From positions 1 to 5,110 of the forward strand of contig JABWBL010000296.1 of the NCBI GenBank assembly GCA_013360535.1: 5,110 nucleotides of DNA. Direction: 5' to 3'. Below are positions 1 to 4,361 of the stretch, piece by piece. Position numbers and translations under genes: made by a program. Source of the stretch: Planctomycetaceae bacterium (GTDB lineage: Bacteria; Planctomycetota; UBA1135; GCA-002686595). The number at the start of each line of letters is the position of its first letter. Position 1 is the first letter of the stretch. The notes under the pieces are model-generated. The model was not told the DNA's origin and made no database searches. It saw nothing but the letters and a program-made list of their open reading frames with translations.

Positions 1-104
1 GCCGCTCTTACCTTCGAGGACTTGGCCTCCAGCCGTCTCCGGCGATCCTCTCCCGGTGAAGGTCGACCCCCATTCTCCATGGAGGTTGAGAGATACAAGT
101 CCGT
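1..104. other. Left-edge segment with no supported gene
   Basis: No gene is convincing here. On the minus strand an ATG at 80-78 opens a frame that runs off the left edge (26 codons, Arg-rich). It has no Shine-Dalgarno sequence in front and about 40% of its codons end in A or T, unlike the strongly G/C-ending genes nearby. On the plus strand a frame is open from the edge to 216, but it would translate straight through the terminator hairpins. Short palindromes are present: CTCCATGGAG at 75-84 and GGTCGACC at 61-68. A 7-base inverted pair, GGACTTG at 18-24 and CAAGTCC at 96-102, brackets the segment. It could be the 5' end of a gene to the left or simple spacer. Confidence 0.4.
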
Positions 105-147
105 CTTTTTCTGGCCGCTGTCTCGTTTCTCCTGCGGCCGGAAAAAG
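105..147. repeat. Near-perfect 14-base inverted repeat beside the terminator
   Basis: The left arm CTTTTTCTGGCCGC (105-118) and right arm GCGGCCGGAAAAAG (134-147) are complementary at 13 of 14 positions. The single exception (T112 against G141) would be a G-U wobble in a plus-strand RNA and an A-C mismatch in a minus-strand RNA. The loop is 15 bases (119-133). The right arm contains the A-tract that is the U-tract of the neighbouring minus-strand terminator, so on a minus-strand read-through transcript the terminator's U-tract could pair with a downstream A-tract. On the plus strand no T-tract follows the right arm, so it is not a canonical terminator in that direction. The pairing is visible directly; any role is inference. 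Confidence 0.7.
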
Positions 148-176
148 CTCCGGGGACGCTCAATGCGTCCCCGGAG
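142..176 (-). terminator. Rho-independent terminator of the P-domain gene
   Basis: Read on the minus strand, CTCCGGGGACGC (176-165) and GCGTCCCCGGAG (159-148) form a perfect 12-base stem around a 5-base loop ATTGA (164-160). One C and five Ts follow at once (147-142). A GC-rich stem followed by a U-tract is the classic intrinsic terminator. It starts 64 bases after the stop codon of the minus-strand gene ending at 241, so it should end that transcript. Confidence 0.93.
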
Positions 177-188
177 AGGAAGCCCCCA

Positions 189-214
189 AGCCGCGCGCTT
201 CGCGCGGCGCGGCT
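189..214. repeat. GC-rich hairpin between stop codon and terminator
   Basis: Two alternative perfect pairings share this stretch. GCCGCGCG (190-197) pairs with CGCGCGGC (201-208) around a 3-base loop CTT, and AGCCGCGC (189-196) pairs with GCGCGGCT (207-214) around a 10-base loop. It lies in the 3' untranslated region of the minus-strand gene ending at 241, just before the terminator. No U-tract follows, so I do not call it a terminator. A stable 3' hairpin of this kind could protect the mRNA end or help RNA polymerase pause, but that is inference. Confidence 0.6.
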
Positions 215-240
215 GAGGTGGTTCCGCGACTAGTTGGCAA

Positions 241-2058
241 TCAAGGGACGTAAGTCATCTCGATGCCGTTGGAGAGGTTCGTCGACTTGCCGGCCGGCGG
301 GTCGCGGAACCACGCCTGGGCCCAAACCGTGTCGCCGGCCGACCAGGGCTGGCCGAGGGCGGTCGGGAAGGCGGCCTGGTAGGCGTTCCAGTCGAGGGTC
401 AGCGTGCCGTCGCAGAGGCCGGCGGTGCCGCCGGAGACCTGCGTGCCGGTGCGCTGCGTCGGCGCCTTGACGCACAGGAAGCTCGAGGCGTTCCAGGCGG
501 AGGTGCTCGAACCCGTGATCGAGTAGAAGATCAGGCCCGACTTGGCGCCTTCGACGTTCGTGACGTTGATGACGCAGGGGTTGGCGGCCGAGACGCTCGG
601 GTTGTTCGCGGCGGAGATCGTCGCGGAGCAGCCGTTGGTCGTGACGCCGGCCGTGCAGTAGGAGATCGGGCCCGTCGGCGCGTTGAAGCAGAGGCTCCAG
701 TCGCCGAGCGTGCCGCTGTCGCCACCGGCCCAGTCATAGATCGTCAGCGTCCAGTTGCCGCTGACGACCGGGATCGAACCGAGCGGCGTGTTGAAGATGT
801 TGTTCGTGCCAGTCGGCCAGGTGCCGAAGAACTGGTCGTAGCCGCCGTTGGGGACGTCCGTCGAGGCCGGGCAGGCCGTCGGCCACGAGAGGCCGGCCGT
901 CTCGTAGATCGAGTACGCGCCGTTCAGGTCGCAGTTGCCGAGCGGGAGGCAGACGAGGTTGTGGCTGACGCCCGAGGGGTCGGTCAGGACGAACTGGAGG
1001 TCACCCACCCAGGTGTGCTCGGTGGTGAAGTCGAAGTCGACCTTGACGATCTGGGTCGCACCGGCCGGGACCGTCACGGCGTACGTGTTGGTGTACGGCG
1101 TGCCGGGGAGCGTGGCCGGGAAGGCGCCGCCGCCACCCGTGCCCGAGGCCGGAACCGGGCCCGCGCCCGTACCGTTGGTGGTGCAGGTCGCGGCCGGCGG
1201 AGGCGGCGGGACGTCGAAGGACCACATCGTGGACCACGGGCCGGCACCGCTGCCGTTGGCGGCGCGGACGCGCCAGTTGTGGATGCCGACCGAGGCGCCG
1301 CTCACGAGGAACGACGTGCCGGTGAGGCCCGGGGCGACCGAGCCGTCGAGCTCGACGTCATAGGTCGTCGCGCAGCTGATCGAGTTCCAGGTCAGCGTCG
1401 TCGGGAGGGACACGGTGCCGCCGTTCGCCGGGCCGGTCTGGGCCGGAGCCGAGATCGGAGCGCCCGCGGTCGGGATGCCGAAGCACAGATCCCACGAACC
1501 GACCGTGCCGACGTCGCCTCCGGCGTAGTCGTAGGCGTAGAGGGTCCAGTTGCCCGTCGCGGGGACGATCGAGCTCATCGGCGTGTTGTTGATGCCGCCG
1601 GTGCCGGTGACGTGCGTGCCGAAGTTCTGCTCGTAGGTGCCCGGAGCGACCAGCGTGCCGGTGCAGGCGGTGAAGGGCGCCGCGCACAGGCCCGTCGGAA
1701 CGAACACGTAGTCGCCGGCGTAGTCGCAGGAGCCGCCGAGGCGCGAGAAGATGTTGTGCTTGGTGCCGGTGGGGTCTTCGAGGACCCACTGGACGTCAGC
1801 GGCCCACGTGTGGGTGACGCCGAAGATCTTGACGGCGACGACCGAGGTCGAGCCGGGGGGGATCGAAGCGACGTTGATCGTCGACGTGTACGGGTTGGCG
1901 GGCGGCGCGCCAGCGCCACCGGTGCCGGACGTGGGAATCGCGCCGCCGGCGCCGCCGACTTCGCAGCCGAGGACTTGGGCCGAAGCGGCCAGCGACAGCA
2001 CGGAGGCGGCGGCGGCAAGGCCGAGACCGCGGTGCACGAAAGTGGAGAGAGAAGACAC
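241..2058 (-). CDS. Secreted protein with two P-domain-like modules, FN3-like linker and YCT-type C-terminal module
   Basis: Exported 605-residue protein of unknown function, possibly adhesive or structural. Residues 1-27 form a signal peptide (His-Arg, hydrophobic core, cleavage after Ala-Ser-Ala at 27). Residues 32-194 and 292-459 are homologous modules resembling the proprotein-convertase P (P/Homo B) domain: each has a Gly-rich start, HTWxxD (83-88; 348-353), DPxG (95-98; 360-363), and GNWTLxxYDxAGGDxGTxGxW near the end (169-189; 434-454). Residues 202-283 look like a fibronectin type III domain, followed by five prolines (284-288). Residues 467-605 are a module beginning YCTAG, with PWSAGDTVWAQAWFRDPP at 571-588, that I recall from planctomycete secreted proteins. 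Sixteen cysteines suggest disulfides outside the cytoplasm. No protease catalytic triad or membrane anchor is visible, which is unusual since P domains often accompany subtilisin-like proteases. The GTG start at 2058 is chosen for its AGGAG and the immediate signal peptide. A strong terminator follows. Domain calls are by eye. Confidence 0.9.
   Translation of the reverse strand: MSSLSTFVHRGLGLAAAASVLSLAASAQVLGCEVGGAGGAIPTSGTGGAGAPPANPYTSTINVASIPPGSTSVVAVKIFGVTHTWAADVQWVLEDPTGTKHNIFSRLGGSCDYAGDYVFVPTGLCAAPFTACTGTLVAPGTYEQNFGTHVTGTGGINNTPMSSIVPATGNWTLYAYDYAGGDVGTVGSWDLCFGIPTAGAPISAPAQTGPANGGTVSLPTTLTWNSISCATTYDVELDGSVAPGLTGTSFLVSGASVGIHNWRVRAANGSGAGPWSTMWSFDVPPPPPAATCTTNGTGAGPVPASGTGGGGAFPATLPGTPYTNTYAVTVPAGATQIVKVDFDFTTEHTWVGDLQFVLTDPSGVSHNLVCLPLGNCDLNGAYSIYETAGLSWPTACPASTDVPNGGYDQFFGTWPTGTNNIFNTPLGSIPVVSGNWTLTIYDWAGGDSGTLGDWSLCFNAPTGPISYCTAGVTTNGCSATISAANNPSVSAANPCVINVTNVEGAKSGLIFYSITGSSTSAWNASSFLCVKAPTQRTGTQVSGGTAGLCDGTLTLDWNAYQAAFPTALGQPWSAGDTVWAQAWFRDPPAGKSTNLSNGIEMTYVP
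682..1185 (-). repeat. Second P-domain-like module (repeat B)
   Basis: This segment encodes residues 292-459, the second copy of the internal duplication. It matches the first copy along its whole length: Gly-rich opening with PxSGTGG, PYTxT, HTWxxDxQxVLxDPxG, a variable cysteine-containing middle, then YxQxFGT, NNIFNTPLGSI, GNWTL and DxGTLGDW. Cysteines at 292, 376, 396 and 457 line up with 32, 111, 132 and 192 of the first copy. The aligned stretches have drifted at the DNA level, so the duplication looks old. Confidence 0.8.
1477..1965 (-). repeat. First P-domain-like module (repeat A)
   Basis: This segment encodes residues 32-194, the first copy of the internal duplication. The best-conserved parts are THTWAADVQWVLEDPTG (82-98), YEQNFGT (142-148), INNTPMSSI (156-164) and GNWTLYAYDYAGGD (169-182). 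The HTW...D...DP.G and GNWTL...D...G...W pattern is what links both copies to the P-domain fold. Conserved acidic residues in such modules can bind calcium; that is not shown here. Confidence 0.8.
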
Positions 2059-2067
2059 GGAACGGAG

Positions 2068-2072
2068 CTCCT
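2068..2072 (-). promoter_or_regulatory. Ribosome binding site of the P-domain gene
   Basis: On the minus strand AGGAG (2072-2068) lies 9 bases before the GTG at 2058. It fixes the start of the 605-residue protein, and the signal peptide follows directly. Confidence 0.8.
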
Positions 2073-2091
2073 GAGAGGCTCGAGGGGGTGC

Positions 2092-2114
2092 CGGCCCGTT
2101 ACCTGATCGGGCCG
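2092..2114 (-). repeat. Leader hairpin upstream of the P-domain gene
   Basis: CGGCCCG (2092-2098) and CGGGCCG (2108-2114) are perfect inverted repeats around a 9-base loop. The hairpin ends 19 bases before the AGGAG of the minus-strand gene, so it would sit in its 5' leader if transcription starts further upstream. It could be a leader structure or an operator. No promoter could be fixed, so the choice is open, and a 7-base GC stem is not rare in DNA of this composition. Confidence 0.4.
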
Positions 2115-2187
2115 ACCGGCGGAGCTGGAGTGCCCCACCACGAGAGGCGAGCGTACCCCCTCGCTGGACTTTGCGGCAGTCGGCTGG

Positions 2188-2218
2188 CGTGAAAAAGTCA
2201 CGTCCGCGAAGTCGTGAC
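2188..2218. promoter_or_regulatory. Cluster of CGTGA/TCACG inverted repeats in the divergent intergenic region
   Basis: Three alternating half-sites occur in 31 bases: CGTGA (2188-2192), TCACG (2198-2202) and CGTGAC (2213-2218). The first two form an inverted repeat with a 5-base spacer AAAAG. The second and third, read as GTCACG (2197-2202) and CGTGAC (2213-2218), form a 6-base inverted repeat with a 10-base spacer. They lie between two divergent genes for exported proteins, where a shared operator would be expected. The half-sites are short, no matching -35/-10 pair was convincing, and no regulator is named. Confidence 0.35.
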
Positions 2219-2282
2219 GCGCACGTCAGGTTTCTGGGATGCGACGGGGCCCCCCCGGGCGGACGCTAGCATCGCGGGCGCT

Positions 2283-2287
2283 GGAGG
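2283..2287 (+). promoter_or_regulatory. Ribosome binding site fixing the metallopeptidase start
   Basis: GGAGG (2283-2287) lies 7 bases before the GTG at 2295. This selects 2295 over the upstream in-frame GTG at 2214, which has no Shine-Dalgarno sequence and would put 27 non-hydrophobic residues before the signal peptide. A weak -10-like TAGCAT at 2267-2272 precedes it, without a recognisable -35. Confidence 0.8.
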
Positions 2288-2294
2288 TGCTCCC

Positions 2295-3731
2295 GTGCTG
2301 TCGATCTTGCTCGCCTTGCTGTGCGCGCCCGCCACGTTCCAGGCCCCACTGTCGCAGGGAGCCGTCGCGGCTCCGGTCGTGGCGAAGCGGGCCATCGACA
2401 CGAACGTCGACCCGCGGGTCGAACTCCTGACCACGGTGGCGAGGTTGGCGGGCTTCCGCGAGTTCACGATGGGCAACAGCCGCTCGCCCTACGCCGAGCG
2501 AGTGGAGCGGAACTTCGGCCCGCAGCGGGAGCACCCGGTCGTGAAGCGGCTCGTCGCGCTGCGGGCGGAGAGTGGCGTTTCCTACGACGCGATCCCGAGC
2601 ATGGCCCTGCACCTTGGGCCGCTTCCCGAGCTCGCCGAGCTCGTGCCGTTCGAAGCGGCTCCCGAGCGGCTCGACGCCCGCTGGGGCGGGATCCGGGCGC
2701 GCGAATTTCTTTCCGAGCTGCGCGACTTCGCGCGCGTGACGAAGGCCGCCGAGTTCTTCGAGGGCGAGCGCGCGTTCCACGCGCAGGTCGCGCGGCGGCT
2801 CTCCGAGCGGCTCTCGCAGAGCCGTGCGCTGCCGTGGTTCGACGCCTTCTTCGGCGAGCGTGCGGGAGCGCAGTACACGGCGACGGCGGGGCTCTTGTGC
2901 GGTGGCGGCAACTTCGGCGTCGGCGTGCGCTTCGGCGACGGGACTCCGGAGCGCATCAATCCCGTGTTCGGCTGCTGGACGTGGGACGCCGAGGGACTGC
3001 CGGTGTTCGACGAGAGCTACCTGCCGCTCTTCGTGCACGAGCTCTGCCACACCTACACCAATCCGTTCGTCGATCGTTTCGAGCGCGAGCTCGCCGCTGC
3101 AGGTCAGCGCATCCACGCGAGCACCGCGGCGGCGATGCAGCGGCAGGGCTACGGCACGTGGAAGACGATGGTGTACGAGACGTTCGTGCGCGCGAGCGTC
3201 GTGCGCTGCCGGCGCGCGACCGAGGGCGACGCGGCGGCGGCGCAGCAGGCGGCCGAAGAGGTGAAGCAGCACTTCAAGTGGGTGCCGGCGCTCGAGCAGC
3301 TGCTCGGCGAGTACGAGGCCGCGCGCGAGAAGTACGCGGACTTCGGCGCCTTCGTGCCGCGCATCGTCGAGCTGCTCGAACACGAGGCCGCGAAGTTGCC
3401 GGATCCGGCGCTTGCGCCGAAGCTCGTCGGGATCGAGCCCGCCAACGGGGCGAACGACGTCGATCCGTCGCTCACCCAGCTCGTGGTCCGCTTCGACCGC
3501 GCGATGCGCGACCAGTCGTGGTCGCTCGTCGGCTCGAAGGAGCAGCTGCCGGAGATCATCGGCCCGATCTCCTACGACGCGGCGCGCAAGGTGCTCACGG
3601 TGCCCGTGCGGCTCGAGCCGGGCCGCACCTACACGTTCTCGCTCAACAGCGAGCGTTTCCAGGGCTTCACGAGCGCCGACGGCATTCCGCTCGCGCCTGT
3701 TCCCGTGCAGTTTTCGACGGCGAAACGCTGA
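2295..3731 (+). CDS. Exported DUF4932-type putative zinc metallopeptidase with C-terminal Ig-like (SbsA/Big_5) domain
   Basis: Predicted 478-residue exported protein, probably periplasmic or surface-located; substrate unknown. From the GTG at 2295, residues 1-17 form a short hydrophobic signal peptide (cleavage about Phe-Gln-Ala/Pro). It is odd in lacking a positively charged n-region. The body resembles DUF4932: 'DPRVELLTTVARLAG' (39-53), a 'GVSYDAIPSMALHL' stretch near 92-105, then VHELCHTYTNP (247-257), whose HExxH (248-252) would supply two zinc-binding histidines and the catalytic glutamate. Glu295 in YETFVRA is a plausible third ligand, giving a gluzincin-like layout. The cysteine inside HELCH is unusual. 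Residues about 376-478 (PKLVGIEPANGANDVDPS onward, ending in VQFSTAKR) match the SbsA/Big_5 Ig-like pattern, perhaps for wall or polysaccharide contact. The gene diverges from the P-domain gene and converges on the DUF2459-like gene. Family membership is by remembered motifs; peptidase activity is inferred. Confidence 0.88.
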   Translation: MLSILLALLCAPATFQAPLSQGAVAAPVVAKRAIDTNVDPRVELLTTVARLAGFREFTMGNSRSPYAERVERNFGPQREHPVVKRLVALRAESGVSYDAIPSMALHLGPLPELAELVPFEAAPERLDARWGGIRAREFLSELRDFARVTKAAEFFEGERAFHAQVARRLSERLSQSRALPWFDAFFGERAGAQYTATAGLLCGGGNFGVGVRFGDGTPERINPVFGCWTWDAEGLPVFDESYLPLFVHELCHTYTNPFVDRFERELAAAGQRIHASTAAAMQRQGYGTWKTMVYETFVRASVVRCRRATEGDAAAAQQAAEEVKQHFKWVPALEQLLGEYEAAREKYADFGAFVPRIVELLEHEAAKLPDPALAPKLVGIEPANGANDVDPSLTQLVVRFDRAMRDQSWSLVGSKEQLPEIIGPISYDAARKVLTVPVRLEPGRTYTFSLNSERFQGFTSADGIPLAPVPVQFSTAKR

Positions 3732-3734
3732 GTT

Positions 3735-3748
3735 CGTCGCACGCGACG
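3735..3748. repeat. Small hairpin in the convergent gap
   Basis: CGTCG (3735-3739) and CGACG (3744-3748) can form a 5-base stem with a 4-base loop. It fills nearly all of the 18 bases between the two convergent stop codons. No T-tract follows on either strand, so it is not a canonical intrinsic terminator. It may be chance in GC-rich DNA, or a weak bidirectional stop signal. Confidence 0.3.
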
Positions 3749-3749
3749 G

Positions 3750-4349
3750 TCAGCGCTGCGGCGCGAGGTCGAAGCGGATCGGAAGCCACGAGACCTCGCA
3801 GCCGAGCTCCTCGAGCCACTGCGCGGCGACGTCGGCGCAGTTGTGCCCGAACCAATAGGAGCCCTCGCAGGGCACGAACTGCAGCGTGCGGCCCGCGGGT
3901 TGCACCAGCTCGCCTGCGGCGGCGGCGAATTGCTCTTCCAGCCGGACGCGCAGCTGTTCCGCGGCGCTGCGTTCGACGCGCAGTTCGACGAACTCGAGCC
4001 ACGGCAGCGCCGCTCGCGCGCTCGCCGCGTCGTCCGCTCCGATCACGCGACGCGAGAGCGTTCCGCGTGTCGGCCACAGCACCGTCGGGAACACGTCGTA
4101 CCACTCGTCCTCCTCCAGCGCGTACCACGCCCAGTCGCCGAAGCCGAACTCGACCATGTCCGTCGCGCGCGGGAAGACGATGCCGCGGTGCAGCGCCTCG
4201 CGGACGAGGAGCACGCTCACGGGATCGTCGACACGCTCCGGCGCCTTCACCGTCGACGTGCAGCCGACGGCGAGCGCCCCGAGCGCCAGCGCACTTCCCG
4301 CGCGCACGAACTCCCGGCGCAGACGGCCGCATCTCTCGTGCGTTTCCAT
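3750..4349 (-). CDS. DUF2459-like putative lipoprotein
   Basis: Predicted 199-residue lipoprotein of unknown function. The N-terminus has a twin arginine, RREFVR (11-16), then a hydrophobic run ending in the lipobox-like AVGC with Cys30 as lipidation site, so it may be a Tat-exported lipoprotein. The mature part fits DUF2459 by memory: His54 in LHRGIVFP (family GWHTGIVLP), EFGFGDWAWY (67-76; family EFGWGDRxFY), and a C-terminal Asn-Cys (170-171) in YWFGHNCADVAAQWLEELG, where the family has Tyr...Cys-Asn...Trp. Conserved His before conserved Cys is the order seen in circularly permuted NlpC/P60-like folds, so a His54-Cys171 hydrolase is conceivable but unproven. The ATG at 4349 follows the rtcA stop by 12 bases without a clear Shine-Dalgarno, suggesting co-transcription and translation by reinitiation. 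Its stop faces the metallopeptidase stop 18 bases away. Length is normal for a small lipoprotein; no truncation is seen. Confidence 0.8.
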   Translation of the reverse strand: METHERCGRLRREFVRAGSALALGALAVGCTSTVKAPERVDDPVSVLLVREALHRGIVFPRATDMVEFGFGDWAWYALEEDEWYDVFPTVLWPTRGTLSRRVIGADDAASARAALPWLEFVELRVERSAAEQLRVRLEEQFAAAAGELVQPAGRTLQFVPCEGSYWFGHNCADVAAQWLEELGCEVSWLPIRFDLAPQR

Positions 4350-4361
4350 GTCCGCACGAGT

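Noticed and set aside
1..80. Minus-strand frame from the ATG at 80 running off the left edge (26 Arg-rich codons)
   Set aside because: No Shine-Dalgarno sequence (CCTCC directly precedes the ATG), weak G/C bias at third positions compared with the real genes, and too short to recognise. It could be a real gene start, but the window cannot show it.
18..102. tRNA-like 7-base end pairing (GGACTTG with CAAGTCC, 85 bases apart)
   Set aside because: The spacing fits a long-arm tRNA, but neither strand shows a T-arm with GGTTCGA-like sequence or a normal D-arm. No tRNA is called.
22..216. Plus-strand frame open from the left edge to 216
   Set aside because: It reads through the perfect terminator stem and the GC hairpin and encodes an Arg-rich low-complexity product, so it is a composition artefact.
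961..2106. Plus-strand frame of 381 codons opposite the P-domain gene
   Set aside because: An Arg/Gly/Ala-rich translation typical of the antisense of GC-rich coding DNA; the opposite strand carries a clear signal peptide, domains, ribosome binding site and terminator.
2150..2178. Possible minus-strand promoter with -10 TACGCT (2155-2150)
   Set aside because: At 17-18 base spacing the -35 would be TGCCGC or CTGCCG, a poor match. Not strong enough to list.
2226..3383. Minus-strand frame of 385 codons opposite the metallopeptidase
   Set aside because: An Arg/Leu/His-rich shadow with no recognisable motif or ribosome binding site; the plus-strand gene has HExxH, a signal peptide and an Ig-like domain.
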